Of a DNA stretch of 49,684 nt, positions 9,790-19,259 are shown in pieces. The notes under the pieces were generated by a model. That model was not told the DNA's origin. It made no database searches and saw only the letters and a program-made list of their open reading frames with translations. The DNA lies in contig JAPHSY010000023.1 in the NCBI GenBank assembly GCA_026196495.1, positions 1 to 49,684 on the forward strand. Reading direction: 5' to 3'. This DNA comes from Magnetovibrio sp. GTDB lineage: Bacteria > Pseudomonadota > Alphaproteobacteria > Rhodospirillales > Magnetovibrionaceae. A program made the translations under genes and the position numbers. Within the stretch, counting starts at the first letter, position 1, and each line of letters begins with the position of its first letter.

Positions 9790-10485
9790 ATGTCCAAGCC
9801 TGAATTGATTATCGGCAACAAAAACTATTCATCCTGGTCCTTACGCCCCTGGCTGGCTTTTAAAGTTGCGGGGATAGAATTTGATGAAACCATGGTGCGT
9901 TTGTTTGAGAACGATTGGGACCACCACAAGGCCAAGTTGCCCAGTGGTACGGTCCCAGTCCTCAAGCATGAAGGAATGATGATTTGGGAAACCCTCGCAA
10001 TCTTGGAGTATATGGCCGAAACTTGGCCGGAAGCCAAACTGTGGCCCGAAGACAAACACGCCCGCGCGACGGCACGTTCCATCAGCAATGAAATGCATGC
10101 AGGCTTTCCCGAAGTTCGTGCCAACATGCCCATGAACATTCGCTCATACTATCCCGGACGCGGACGCGGGAGTGGGGAAGACGCTAGCCTCATCAACCGC
10201 GACATTCGCCGCATCGAAGAAGTCTGGACCGACATGCGTGATGAATTCGGCAAAGGCGGTGATTTTTTATTTGGTGACTTCACCATCGCAGACGCGATGT
10301 TTGCACCTATCGTCAGCCGCTTCACCACCTATGACGTCAGACTCAACGGAATTTGTCGCCGCTACATGGACGCTATTCTGGCACTTCCGGCGATGATTGA
10401 GTGGTCAGACGCCGCACGCGCGGAACCCTGGACCATCAAAGAAGATGAGATCGATTTCGTCGAAGGTGTGTGGAAAGAAGACTAA
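9790..10485 (+). CDS. Glutathione S-transferase family protein
   Basis: A cytosolic GST of 231 residues. The N-terminal thioredoxin-like domain carries the typical NKNYSSWSLRPWLA start, with a serine in the place of the catalytic Ser/Tyr, the cis-proline segment GTVPVLKHEG and the glutathione-contacting WETLAILEY. The C-terminal helical domain includes FLFGDFTIADAMFAP, the family N-capping motif. ATG 9790 follows GGAGAGG; GTG 9784 is too close to that site. Substrate unknown. GSTs of this type often lie near queG in alphaproteobacteria, as here. Its stop overlaps the convergent transporter gene by four bases. Confidence 0.9.
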   Translation: MSKPELIIGNKNYSSWSLRPWLAFKVAGIEFDETMVRLFENDWDHHKAKLPSGTVPVLKHEGMMIWETLAILEYMAETWPEAKLWPEDKHARATARSISNEMHAGFPEVRANMPMNIRSYYPGRGRGSGEDASLINRDIRRIEEVWTDMRDEFGKGGDFLFGDFTIADAMFAPIVSRFTTYDVRLNGICRRYMDAILALPAMIEWSDAARAEPWTIKEDEIDFVEGVWKED

Positions 10486-10988
10486 GCCGAAACCAAGTCT
10501 TGTTGTTCACGGCGGCGGATCAACCACCACACGGCAAAAGCACCCAACAGCTTCGATGCTGACATTAGGGCAATCCCCAACGGCGTGGCAAACCCCAAGC
10601 CGATCAAAAATACGGCACTGTCCACCGGGGCACTGATCAAGGATGAGAAAATCACTCGTTCTGACATGGGACGCTTGGTAAAACTGTAGACGGCCCAATC
10701 AGCCAATTCACTGATTAAGAATGCAATCGCCGACCACATGGCCACAAACGGGTCGGCCATGACGTAGGACAAGCCCACACCAACAGCCATCGCCCACAAA
10801 ATACGATGACCTATTTCGCGTTGAGCAAAATCACGTACGATGAAAACAAAACCGACCACCAAAGACATAGGCGGCCACATTTCACCACCAAACAATTCAA
10901 TTGGCGGAACAACGCTGAAGCCGTAGTTCACGGCAACAATGAGCATGATATACAGCGTGCTAAAACGCAGCTTTAAAAGCGCATTCAT
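10482..10988 (-). CDS. Queuosine-precursor transporter (VUT/YhhQ family)
   Basis: A small integral membrane protein of 168 residues with about five or six hydrophobic segments. Family features are the charged segment VFIVRDFAQREIG between membrane spans and FLISELADWAVYSFTKRP. The VUT/YhhQ (COG1738) family imports preQ0, preQ1 or related bases. It is shorter than E. coli YhhQ (about 220 residues) but matches the compact alphaproteobacterial form. It lies just downstream of queC on the same strand in a queuosine gene neighbourhood, which supports a salvage role. No strong ribosome-binding site is seen. Substrate is inferred. Confidence 0.85.
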   Translation of the reverse strand: MNALLKLRFSTLYIMLIVAVNYGFSVVPPIELFGGEMWPPMSLVVGFVFIVRDFAQREIGHRILWAMAVGVGLSYVMADPFVAMWSAIAFLISELADWAVYSFTKRPMSERVIFSSLISAPVDSAVFLIGLGFATPLGIALMSASKLLGAFAVWWLIRRREQQDLVSA

Positions 10989-11062
10989 CAGAGCGAAACC
11001 TTATTGATCTTCTGCATTGGTAATCTGTGTTGGCGCTGATGTAGCCCTGAACGGGCCAGAAT

Positions 11063-11767
11063 TCAAGGGTTCTGATATTTGACAGGATCATCCAATCCTG
11101 CCTCGCGAAAACCTTTCAAGCGCAACTGACAAGCATCACAGTGACCACACGCACGGCCCCGATCATCGGGGTCGTAACAACTGATCGTGACGGAATAATC
11201 CACCCCAAGGCTTTGACCCAACTGAATGATTTCAGATTTGGTCAACTTCAACAAAGGCGTATGAATAACCACAGGCGCCGTGCCCTCTACCCCACCTTTG
11301 GTGGCTAAGTTCGCCATGGTTTGAAAGGCATCAATATATTCCGGACGACAATCCGGATAACCGGAATAATCCAGCGCGTTCACGCCAATGAAGATATCCC
11401 CCGTGCCCAAAGTCTCTGCCCAGCCAAGTGCACAAGACAAAAATACGGTGTTGCGGGCAGGGACATACGTTACGGGAATTTCACCACTCATCTCCCCTTC
11501 GTCACGGTCCTTGGGAACATCAATATCAGAGGTCAGGGCAGAACCGCCAAACTGTGACAGGTCCAAATCCAAAATCACATGTTCCGCAACATTGGCGGCT
11601 TTGGCAATGGCTTGTGCGCGATCCAGTTCGAAACTGTGGCGCTGACCATAACGAAAGCTCAACGCGTAAACTTCATATCCGGCGTCTTGGGCAATGGCAA
11701 TCACCGTGGTGGAATCCAACCCACCGCTTAACAGCACCACACATTTTTTCACTTTTGCATCAGACAC
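11063..11767 (-). CDS. queC: 7-cyano-7-deazaguanine synthase
   Basis: QueC converts 7-carboxy-7-deazaguanine to preQ0 using ATP and ammonia. The 234-residue protein has the PP-loop SGGLDSTT near residues 14-21, the family segment [26 protein letters not shown], and the zinc-binding cysteines near the C-terminus (SCYDP...RACGHCDAC). Length is normal. GGAGAG lies upstream of ATG 11767. It is followed by the transporter gene after 74 bases and is divergent from queG, so the promoters of both must lie in 11768-11843. Confidence 0.96.
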   Translation of the reverse strand: MSDAKVKKCVVLLSGGLDSTTVIAIAQDAGYEVYALSFRYGQRHSFELDRAQAIAKAANVAEHVILDLDLSQFGGSALTSDIDVPKDRDEGEMSGEIPVTYVPARNTVFLSCALGWAETLGTGDIFIGVNALDYSGYPDCRPEYIDAFQTMANLATKGGVEGTAPVVIHTPLLKLTKSEIIQLGQSLGVDYSVTISCYDPDDRGRACGHCDACQLRLKGFREAGLDDPVKYQNP

Positions 11768-11843
11768 GCGTCTCTCCGCTTGCTCTTACGTCAACATTAG
11801 ATCAGGATTTAGCTCTCTTTGAACCCGCTTACAAGACTTCACA

Positions 11844-12821
11844 ATGCCCAAGCCAGAACAAGAGCCCAACCACACGTCGAATATGAAAGACATCATCCGC
11901 GCCAAAGCCCTTGAAATCGGCTTTGATGTCGTCGGCTTTGCACCGGCACACTTAGGGCCTGAGCATGCTGAAAACCTCAAAACCTATATTAAACAAGGTC
12001 GCCATGCCTCTATGGCGTGGATGGAAGACCGCCAACACCACCGCGCCAGCCCCGACGGCATGTGGCCGGAGGCCAAGTCTGTCATTGTGTTGGGGTCCAA
12101 CTATGGCCCATCCGTAGACCCCACCGCCATCTTTGATCACGAAGACCGCGGTGCCATCAGCGTCTATGCCCAAGGCAAAGACTATCACGATATGGTCAAA
12201 AAGCGCCTGAAGCAGTTGGGCCGTTGGCTAGTGGATGAACAAAATTGCGAGATTAAGGTCTTCGTCGACACCGCCCCGGTAATGGAAAAACCTTTGGCAC
12301 AGTTAGCGGGGATAGGCTGGCAAGGCAAACATACCAACGTGGTGAGCCGTGAATTTGGCTCGTGGTTGTTTTTGGGTGAAATTTTCACGGCATTGGAATT
12401 GGAACCCGACCAACCCGAAGTCGATCACTGCGGAAACTGCACAGCATGTTTAGATGCTTGCCCCACCGATGCCATCACACCGTATCAAATGGATGCCAAC
12501 AAGTGCATCAGCTATCTAACCATCGAACACAAAGGCGAGATAGACCCAGAGCTGGCCAAGCACATGGGCAACCACATCTACGGCTGTGACGATTGTTTGA
12601 GTGCATGCCCATGGACCAAGTTTACCCAGCCCCACCGCGAGCCCAATCTAATGCCGCGCGCCGAAACTTTGGCGCCGCGCTTAAAGGATATTTTGGAACT
12701 GGATGATGAGACCTTCCGCAAGGTTTATGCGGGCAGCCCCCTGAAACGTACCGGGGTCAAGTCTATGCAACGAAATGCACAAATTGCCCTATCCAATTCA
12801 ACTATAGACGATAAGTCCTAA
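11844..12821 (+). CDS. queG: Epoxyqueuosine reductase
   Basis: QueG is the cobalamin-dependent iron-sulphur enzyme that reduces epoxyqueuosine to queuosine in tRNA, the last step of the pathway. The 325-residue product has the N-terminal cobalamin-binding DUF1730-type region (YAQGKDYHD, then VDTAPVMEKPLAQLAGIGWQGKHT) and two 4Fe-4S motifs, CGNCTACLDACP near residue 195 and CDDCLSACPW near 250, as expected. The C-terminal HEAT part is shorter than in E. coli (379 residues). ATG 11844 lacks a clear ribosome-binding site. An alternative ATG at 11883 removes 13 residues and starts closer to the conserved region. Likely co-transcribed with the two genes downstream. Confidence 0.95.
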   Translation: MPKPEQEPNHTSNMKDIIRAKALEIGFDVVGFAPAHLGPEHAENLKTYIKQGRHASMAWMEDRQHHRASPDGMWPEAKSVIVLGSNYGPSVDPTAIFDHEDRGAISVYAQGKDYHDMVKKRLKQLGRWLVDEQNCEIKVFVDTAPVMEKPLAQLAGIGWQGKHTNVVSREFGSWLFLGEIFTALELEPDQPEVDHCGNCTACLDACPTDAITPYQMDANKCISYLTIEHKGEIDPELAKHMGNHIYGCDDCLSACPWTKFTQPHREPNLMPRAETLAPRLKDILELDDETFRKVYAGSPLKRTGVKSMQRNAQIALSNSTIDDKS

Positions 12822-12841
12822 GCCCCCTTAAAATCGGCCTT

Positions 12842-13639
12842 ATGCGTCTGATATTTCACATTTTGATTTTGCTCATTTGCCTCACATTAAGGGGCCAAAC
12901 TGCCGTTGCACAATCGGCGGTTAAACCGTTCAAAGATTGTGACACCTGTCCCGAGCTCACCATCATTCCACCGGGCAGCTTCACCATGGGAACAGAAAGC
13001 CGCCACAAGACGGAGCGCCCGGCCCACAAGGTCACCATCGACTACCCTTTTGCCATGGGCATTTACGAGGTCAGCTTCGACGAATGGCAGGTGTGCTTCG
13101 ATGCCGGATTCTGCGGTGACAAAATGCCCGACGATCACAAATGGGGCACAGGAAAACGCCCGATTATCAATATCACGTGGTGGGAAGCTCAAAAATATCT
13201 GGCATGGCTCAGTGACATCACAGGCAAGACTTATCGCCTGCCCACAGAATCAGAATGGGAATACGCCGCCCGCGCAGGCAGCCCGACAGAGTATTGGTGG
13301 GGCGATAAGATCGGCAAAGAAACGGCCAACTGTCGCGATTGTGGACCCAAGATCAGCCACAAATCCCAACCCGTTGACAGTTTCGAACCCAATCCTTGGG
13401 GACTTTACAACGTGCACGGCAATGTGTGGGAGTGGACCCAGGATTGCTGGAACAAAACCTACGATGGTGCACCCACAGATGGTTCGGCCTGGGAAGACGG
13501 CGATTGCCGCCAACGTGTGATGCGTAGCGGCTCTTGGTATTACTTCTCCAAAAACCTCCGCTCGGCCTGGCGCGCCAAAAACCACTCAAAAGTCAAAAGC
13601 TACGGCATTGGCTTTCGGGTCGTACGTGAACTGCCCTAA
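12842..13639 (+). CDS. Secreted FGE/sulfatase-modifying-factor-fold protein, catalytic cysteines absent
   Basis: A 265-residue exported protein with a signal peptide (first 23 residues, ending TAVAQ) and a formylglycine-generating-enzyme domain. Family landmarks are IPPGSFTMGTE, NITWWEAQKYLAWL, YRLPTESEWEYAARAG, GNVWEWTQDCW and RSGSWYYF...RSAWRAKNH ending in GIGFRVVR. In true FGE two cysteines lie in the segment after the RGGS motif. Here those positions are tyrosine and leucine, so formylglycine production is unlikely. Such domains often bind ligands or act in envelope assembly. It follows queG by 20 bases and precedes mscS by 19. The function is not known. Confidence 0.85.
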   Translation: MRLIFHILILLICLTLRGQTAVAQSAVKPFKDCDTCPELTIIPPGSFTMGTESRHKTERPAHKVTIDYPFAMGIYEVSFDEWQVCFDAGFCGDKMPDDHKWGTGKRPIINITWWEAQKYLAWLSDITGKTYRLPTESEWEYAARAGSPTEYWWGDKIGKETANCRDCGPKISHKSQPVDSFEPNPWGLYNVHGNVWEWTQDCWNKTYDGAPTDGSAWEDGDCRQRVMRSGSWYYFSKNLRSAWRAKNHSKVKSYGIGFRVVRELP

Positions 13640-13658
13640 AATTTAAAGGACTTCTCCC

Positions 13659-14498
13659 ATGGACAACACTGAAGAAATCTCCAGCCAGGTTCAAGAAATT
13701 GTCGATCAGGTGATTGCAGTCACCACCACCTATGGCCTTGATGTCTTGGGTGCCATCGCCATTTTGATCATTGGTTGGATGGTGGCAGGTTGGGCAAAAT
13801 CTGCCACCGCCAAAGCGCTTGGCCGGGTCAAATCCGTTGATGAGATGCTCACCAGCTTTTTCTCCTCCATGGTCAAGTACATCATCTTGGCGTTCACCGT
13901 GGTGGCAATGCTCAACCGCTTTGGTGTGGAAACCACCAGCTTCGTCGCGGTTATCGGTGCCGCGGGTTTGGCCATCGGTTTGGCATTACAAGGCACCCTG
14001 TCCAACGTTGCCGCAGGCGTCATGCTGTTGATGTTTCGCCCCTACAAAGTCGGTGATTTTATCGAAGGTGCCGGACTTTCGGGCACGGTTAAAGCCGCTG
14101 GGCTGTTCACCACGGAAATGGCGACGGGCGACAACATCCATATCGTCGTGCCGAATTCTCAACTTTGGGGCGCGGCCATCCACAACTACAGCCACCATTC
14201 CAAACGCCGCGTCGATTTACTGATCGGTATTGGCTACGGCGACGATATTGACAAAGCTATGGATGTCATCAAATCCATCTGTGCGGCAGATGATCGTATT
14301 CACAAAGATCCAGAAACATTTGTCGAGGTTGCCAACCTCGGTGCTGACGCAGTGGAACTGGTGGTGCGCGTTTGGGTCGACAGTTCTAACTACTGGCCGG
14401 TGAAATTTGCGTTGACCAAAGCGGTGAAACTGACCTTTGATAAAGAAGGCATCTCATTCCCTTATCCACAGCGAGATGTACATATTTATCAATCCTAA
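13659..14498 (+). CDS. mscS: Small-conductance mechanosensitive channel, MscS family
   Basis: An inner-membrane channel that opens under membrane tension to release solutes on osmotic downshock. The 279-residue length matches E. coli MscS (286). Three membrane segments are visible: about residues 25-45, 67-88 and the pore-lining helix near 90-120, which has the Gly/Ala-rich pattern GAAGLAIGLALQG. The beta domain follows with the family motif FRPYKVGDFIE. The C-terminal part has the usual alpha/beta domain and ends FPYPQRDVHIYQ, a common MscS ending. AAAGGA precedes the ATG by nine bases. Confidence 0.93.
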   Translation: MDNTEEISSQVQEIVDQVIAVTTTYGLDVLGAIAILIIGWMVAGWAKSATAKALGRVKSVDEMLTSFFSSMVKYIILAFTVVAMLNRFGVETTSFVAVIGAAGLAIGLALQGTLSNVAAGVMLLMFRPYKVGDFIEGAGLSGTVKAAGLFTTEMATGDNIHIVVPNSQLWGAAIHNYSHHSKRRVDLLIGIGYGDDIDKAMDVIKSICAADDRIHKDPETFVEVANLGADAVELVVRVWVDSSNYWPVKFALTKAVKLTFDKEGISFPYPQRDVHIYQS

Positions 14499-14612
14499 AA
14501 GCTTCTCGTTCGAGCTTAATAACCAACAATTTTGAGGAGCCATCAATTTATACACTCCCTCCCCACAAGTAGACCTCAAAGCGACAAGCTAAAATATCCA
14601 TTCATAGCAAAA

Positions 14613-14673
14613 GCAACCAATAAAAATATTGATCGGTATGGAAGCTACACTATGTTTATAAGACTTTGGTTGC
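14613..14673. repeat. Inverted repeat in the AT-rich gap before the sensor kinase
   Basis: GCAACCAA (14613-14620) and TTGGTTGC (14666-14673) form perfect 8-base arms 45 bases apart, the right arm followed by TTTTT. The gap 14499-14722 is AT-rich with no gene I can support. It could be a regulator site or a weak transcript-end structure for mscS; neither is shown. Confidence 0.35.
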
Positions 14674-14722
14674 GTTTTTGGGGCCCGAAGATATGTCTAG
14701 GTATTGAAAGGTCCCACTCTCT

Positions 14723-16894
14723 ATGGATTCTGCCAAAAACATAAGAACAGTCATTTCTGTTGGACTACTGTCTATCTTGGGCCTACTTGGCAACATGGTA
14801 TCGGTACCCATGTTTTTTGGTGTAGATCAAATATTTGGTTCAGTCTTTGTTCTAATTTCTGCTGTTCTCTATGGTCCAATTGGCGGCCTCATCAGTGGCA
14901 CAATCGCCCATGCATATACGATTGTCTTGTGGAACCATCCGTATGCTTTCATCGCATTTGTGACCGAAGCGGTTCTGGTAGGCTATCTGTGCTACAATCG
15001 CAGGTTACCACTTTTTGTCGCAAGCCTATTGTTTTGGGGCTTTATTGGCATCCCCATGGCTTGGGTATTTTATCGACATGCCTTGGGGTTGGAAGAAACA
15101 CAATCTTTGATCATTGCTTTAAAGCAACCTGCAAACGGGCTCTCCAACAGTCTTGTTTCTAGTTTATTGCTTTTATTTTTACCTATACGACGCTGGTTCA
15201 AAGGCGATGACAGCCTGATTCTCGTTTCTTTTCGGGACATGCTGCTAACGGTAATTATGTCATTCGTGTTTTTTAGTTCTTTTGTGACTGTTCAAATTAA
15301 TGCACGCAAAACTCTAGAAGAATCTCAAAATCAAGTTTTCAATGAGCTCAAGATTCACGAACACCATCTTCATGACCTCTTGACGGCAGCACTCTATCAG
15401 GAGCGCATTGAAGGAAAGAGCCCCTTTGTGCACAGCCCACACGAAACCTTAGATGAGGCAACATGTGCAAAACAATTACCATTAGCTGGAAATGCAAAAA
15501 GTGGAATCGTGTTAACGAACCGAGGACCCAGTTCATGTCTATCACGCACCATTCCCATTGAAGATTTTACAAACTATCTGTCAAAAACAATCAGCGATCA
15601 GGATTTCAGGCTGTCGGTCTATGATGCAGATGGCCACCCCCTATTTGGCTTTCCCGAACGCACCCAGACAAAGACCTTAACCGAACGGTTTGCAGGTACG
15701 CTCAACCCCTTGCCGGGTGACATGTATCAAGAACTTGGTGCCTCACCTGAAAAACCATTAATGTTGCAGTGGAAGCTTTCAACAGTTATGCATGCCGACA
15801 CGTTCGACGATCTCACCCCTTGGGTGTTTGTCATTGAACTGCCGTTTGCTAAATACGTTGATCGTCTTCAACAATCCTACATATCTTCATTTGCCATCAT
15901 TCTTTCTGTGACGTTTGGAGCATTTATCGTTGTTACGATTATTCGCAACAGACTTACCCGCGACTTAACAAATTTGATGGCAACTACTGTACGTCTACCT
16001 GAACGCATCAAGTCTGGAAAACACATATCTTTACCGCAAGCCCAAATCACAGAAGTCTATGAGATTGGCAATAACATCATTGATGTTGCAAACGCCCTAT
16101 CGGCCATGATTGAAGAAATGCGTATTCAAAACGACAACCTGATGAATGAAGTGCAAGAAAGAGAAAAGGCCGAAACCGCAAGCAAAGCAAAATCAGAATT
16201 CCTATCCATGGTTAGTCATGAACTTCGCACTCCATTAACATCTATATTGGGCTCGCTGGGGCTATTGGAAAACACCACAAATGGAAAACTGGGAAAAGAT
16301 GAAGAACACCTATTCAGCGTTGCCGTACAAAACACCAAACGGTTGAATGCCCTCGTGGATGATTTGCTGGATTTAGAAAAAATTCAATCGGGTCAATTGA
16401 AAATTACACAAGACACTGTTGATGTTTCAGAGCTGGTTTCTCAGGCCGTAGAAGCCAACAATGGCTATGCTAACAAATTAGGAATCCAGCTTAATATCGT
16501 TGGAGAACAACCAGCTGTTGCCGTTATTGGTGATAAAGGGCGTTTATTACAGGTTCTTGCAAATTTTATATCAAACGCATCTAAATTTTCACCCAACGAA
16601 GGCGTGGTGTCTATTGCCTGGGACGTTTTAATAGAAGACGGAACGGATAACAGGACAGTTAGAATTTCAGTTTCTGATGACGGCCCAGGTATTCCTGAAG
16701 AATTCCATTCAAAATTGTTTGTGCCTTTTGAACAGGCCGACTCATCATCAACCCGTAACATTAGTGGCACAGGCCTAGGATTAAGCATCTGTAAAATTAT
16801 AGCTGATCGTCATAATGGTGACATTTCCTTCAGCACAAAAGAAGGTGTAGGAACAACGTTTTATTTAACGCTGCCCGCTAAACCGGTTACTTAA
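14723..16894 (+). CDS. Orphan sensor histidine kinase with LytS-like membrane region
   Basis: A 723-residue transmembrane kinase. Residues 1-155 hold about five hydrophobic segments resembling the LytS 5TM module (GPIGGLISGT). Another membrane segment (about 175-192) leads into an external sensor region that ends at a membrane span near 386-410. A linker and coiled coil precede the HisKA domain, whose phosphorylated His is residue 499 in SHELRTPLTS. The ATPase domain has all boxes: NFISNASKF, DDGPGIP, FVPFEQ and GTGLGLSI. No response regulator gene is adjacent, so it is an orphan here. Gene and upstream gap look more AT-rich than the flanking genes, possibly acquired. GAAAGG lies 11 bases before ATG 14723. 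Confidence 0.9.
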   Translation: MDSAKNIRTVISVGLLSILGLLGNMVSVPMFFGVDQIFGSVFVLISAVLYGPIGGLISGTIAHAYTIVLWNHPYAFIAFVTEAVLVGYLCYNRRLPLFVASLLFWGFIGIPMAWVFYRHALGLEETQSLIIALKQPANGLSNSLVSSLLLLFLPIRRWFKGDDSLILVSFRDMLLTVIMSFVFFSSFVTVQINARKTLEESQNQVFNELKIHEHHLHDLLTAALYQERIEGKSPFVHSPHETLDEATCAKQLPLAGNAKSGIVLTNRGPSSCLSRTIPIEDFTNYLSKTISDQDFRLSVYDADGHPLFGFPERTQTKTLTERFAGTLNPLPGDMYQELGASPEKPLMLQWKLSTVMHADTFDDLTPWVFVIELPFAKYVDRLQQSYISSFAIILSVTFGAFIVVTIIRNRLTRDLTNLMATTVRLPERIKSGKHISLPQAQITEVYEIGNNIIDVANALSAMIEEMRIQNDNLMNEVQEREKAETASKAKSEFLSMVSHELRTPLTSILGSLGLLENTTNGKLGKDEEHLFSVAVQNTKRLNALVDDLLDLEKIQSGQLKITQDTVDVSELVSQAVEANNGYANKLGIQLNIVGEQPAVAVIGDKGRLLQVLANFISNASKFSPNEGVVSIAWDVLIEDGTDNRTVRISVSDDGPGIPEEFHSKLFVPFEQADSSSTRNISGTGLGLSICKIIADRHNGDISFSTKEGVGTTFYLTLPAKPVT

Positions 16895-17020
16895 CGATTT
16901 AGTTAGGCAAAGAATTAAACTCGCTTCAAAATCATCCCTCTTTTTTTGCTTAAAGTCATAGGTCGGAATAAGCACCAACCTTAAATCAAGTCCATTCCTT
17001 AACCGACAAAGAACACCACA

Positions 17021-17054
17021 AAAAAAGCCCCCAGTTTCCACCAAGGGCTTTTTG
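17021..17054. terminator. Bidirectional terminator between sensor kinase and rpoD
   Basis: AAAAAAGCCC (17021-17030) pairs with GGGCTTTTT (17045-17053) around a 14-base loop. The A-run and T-run on either side let it end both the kinase (plus) and rpoD (minus) transcripts. Confidence 0.8.
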
Positions 17055-17075
17055 TCGTGTTTGATTTGGCACTAC

Positions 17076-19121
17076 TTAGTAATCCAAGAAGCTCCGCAGC
17101 TTGCGCGAACGGCTTGGATGCTTGAGCTTGCGCAGCGCTTTTGCTTCGATCTGACGAATACGTTCACGAGTAACAGAGAACTGCTGGCCAACTTCTTCCA
17201 AGGTGTGGTCGGTATTCATACCAATACCAAAACGCATGCGCAGCACGCGTTCTTCGCGTGGCGTCAAGGAAGCCAGCACGCGGGTTGTGGTTTCGCGCAG
17301 GTTGCCGTTGATGGCGGCGTCCAACGGTTGCACTGCGTTTTTGTCTTCGATGAAATCGCCGAGGTGTGAATCTTCCTCGTCACCGATCGGTGTTTCCAGA
17401 GAGATCGGCTCTTTGGCGATCTTCAAGACCTTGCGCACTTTTTCAAGCGGCATAGACAGGCGCACAGCCAATTCTTCAGGTGTCGGTTCACGACCAATTT
17501 CGTGCAACATCTGGCGCGACGTGCGCACCAGTTTGTTGATGGTTTCGATCATGTGAACCGGAATACGGATGGTTCGCGCTTGATCGGCAATAGAGCGCGT
17601 AATCGCTTGGCGGATCCACCACGTCGCATAGGTCGAGAACTTGTAACCACGACGATATTCGAACTTATCAACGGCCTTCATCAAGCCGATGTTACCTTCT
17701 TGGATCAAATCCAAGAATTGCAGACCACGGTTGGTGTATTTTTTGGCAATGGAAATCACCAGGCGCAAGTTGGCCTCGATCATTTCCTTTTTCGCTTTGG
17801 CCGCTTCGCGCTCACCTTTTTGCACGGTGGACACAATGCGTTTGAATTCCACCACCGGCAGACCGGATTCGGCAGCTAGGTCCGCAATAGATGCACGAAT
17901 GGTGGTGATGTCATCTTCGTACTTGGTAATGAACTTTTCCCAACCTTTGCCCGGCAGTTTTTTAATCGCAGCCATCCATTTGGGGTCGAGCTCATGACCT
18001 TGATATTGGGTGATGAAGTCTTCACGCTTCACGCGAGACTTAGTTGCCATGCGCAACAATTTGCCTTCCAGGCTCATCATCGCACGGTTGAGGTCATAAA
18101 GCTGATCCACCAGCTGTTCGATCCGCGCATTGTTGAGATGCACGTTGTCCATCAGCTCGATCAGTTCCTTGCGCAACTTTTCATAACGTTTTTCTTGGGA
18201 CGCTTTGAATTCATCGCCGCCTTGCATAGCATCCAAGCGTTTGACTTGGAGGCGATGCATTTTCTTATAGGTCTTGGCGATTTCTTCGAAGGTTTCGACC
18301 ACAACTGGGGTCAGTTTGGCCTCCATCGCGGCCAAAGACAGGTTGTTTTCAGCGTCATCATCATCGTCGTCGTCATCAGTGCGGGCGTTTTCACCTTCGG
18401 CATTTTCACCCTCTTCACCTTCTGCTTTCTCAGCGGTTTTTTCTACGGGTACCTCTGCTTTGGTTTCTTCACCTTCTTTTGCTTCTGCGCCGTCTTCACC
18501 ACCATCACCGTTTGCATTTTCGGCGTTGTTGGCACTGCCGGGACCGCCGCCGTAGGTGGCATCCAAATCAATGATGTCACGTAGCAAAATTTGCTCAGCG
18601 ATTAAGGCATCGTGCCATGCGACGATTGCTCGGATGGTCAGCGGGCTTTCGCAGATGCCGCCAATCATCATTTCGCGGCCGGCCTCGATACGCTTCGCAA
18701 TCGCAATCTCACCTTCACGCGATAACAGCTCGACCGAGCCCATTTCACGCAAATACATCCGCACCGGATCATCTGTGCGCCCAACATCGCTATCAGAAAC
18801 ATTACCGCTGGCGGATTTTTCCTCTTCAGCATCCTCTTCGGCTTCTTGGCCTTCCGCAGGCGCCGTCGTATCTTCGGATTCTTCACCTTCGATGACGTTG
18901 ATACCCATTTCCGAGAGCTGACTCATGGTGTCTTCGATTTGTTCCGAAGACACTTGCTCTGGCGGCAAGGCTGCGTTCAATTCATCATACGTGATGAAGC
19001 CGCGCTCTTTGCCGAGCTTGACCATCTTTTTGACATTGGCGCCAAGAGTGTCCAGAAGAGGGCCATCTTGGTTTTCACCATCTGCAGATTGGTTTTTTTG
19101 GGCGCTTGTTTTCGATGCCAT
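17076..19121 (-). CDS. rpoD: Primary sigma factor sigma-70
   Basis: The housekeeping sigma factor; directs RNA polymerase to most promoters. The 681-residue protein has region 1.1 at the N-terminus, region 1.2 ([22 protein letters not shown]), a long non-conserved region, then regions 2-4: [69 protein letters not shown] and [20 protein letters not shown]. Within the non-conserved region (about residues 190-262) is a Glu/Ala/Gly-rich stretch ending in eight consecutive aspartates, more acidic than usual. It follows dnaG on the same strand with a hairpin between, the common dnaG-rpoD arrangement. Confidence 0.97.
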   Translation of the reverse strand: MASKTSAQKNQSADGENQDGPLLDTLGANVKKMVKLGKERGFITYDELNAALPPEQVSSEQIEDTMSQLSEMGINVIEGEESEDTTAPAEGQEAEEDAEEEKSASGNVSDSDVGRTDDPVRMYLREMGSVELLSREGEIAIAKRIEAGREMMIGGICESPLTIRAIVAWHDALIAEQILLRDIIDLDATYGGGPGSANNAENANGDGGEDGAEAKEGEETKAEVPVEKTAEKAEGEEGENAEGENARTDDDDDDDDAENNLSLAAMEAKLTPVVVETFEEIAKTYKKMHRLQVKRLDAMQGGDEFKASQEKRYEKLRKELIELMDNVHLNNARIEQLVDQLYDLNRAMMSLEGKLLRMATKSRVKREDFITQYQGHELDPKWMAAIKKLPGKGWEKFITKYEDDITTIRASIADLAAESGLPVVEFKRIVSTVQKGEREAAKAKKEMIEANLRLVISIAKKYTNRGLQFLDLIQEGNIGLMKAVDKFEYRRGYKFSTYATWWIRQAITRSIADQARTIRIPVHMIETINKLVRTSRQMLHEIGREPTPEELAVRLSMPLEKVRKVLKIAKEPISLETPIGDEEDSHLGDFIEDKNAVQPLDAAINGNLRETTTRVLASLTPREERVLRMRFGIGMNTDHTLEEVGQQFSVTRERIRQIEAKALRKLKHPSRSRKLRSFLDY

Positions 19122-19240
19122 GTGACGCGTTCGTTCTTTCCCTAATCACGCACTTTTCAGGCTTCATAGCCCAAATAAATGCGCAATAAATTCAACCACT
19201 TGTGTTGATTTACTCCAATAAGGAGGCAACCAACACCGAA

Positions 19241-19259
19241 AGCCCCATCTTGAGGGGCT
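19241..19259. terminator. Hairpin at the dnaG stop codon
   Basis: AGCCCC (19241-19246) and GGGGCT (19254-19259) form perfect arms around seven bases and overlap the dnaG stop. The T-run is poor, so it may only attenuate read-through from dnaG into rpoD or protect the 3' end. Confidence 0.45.
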
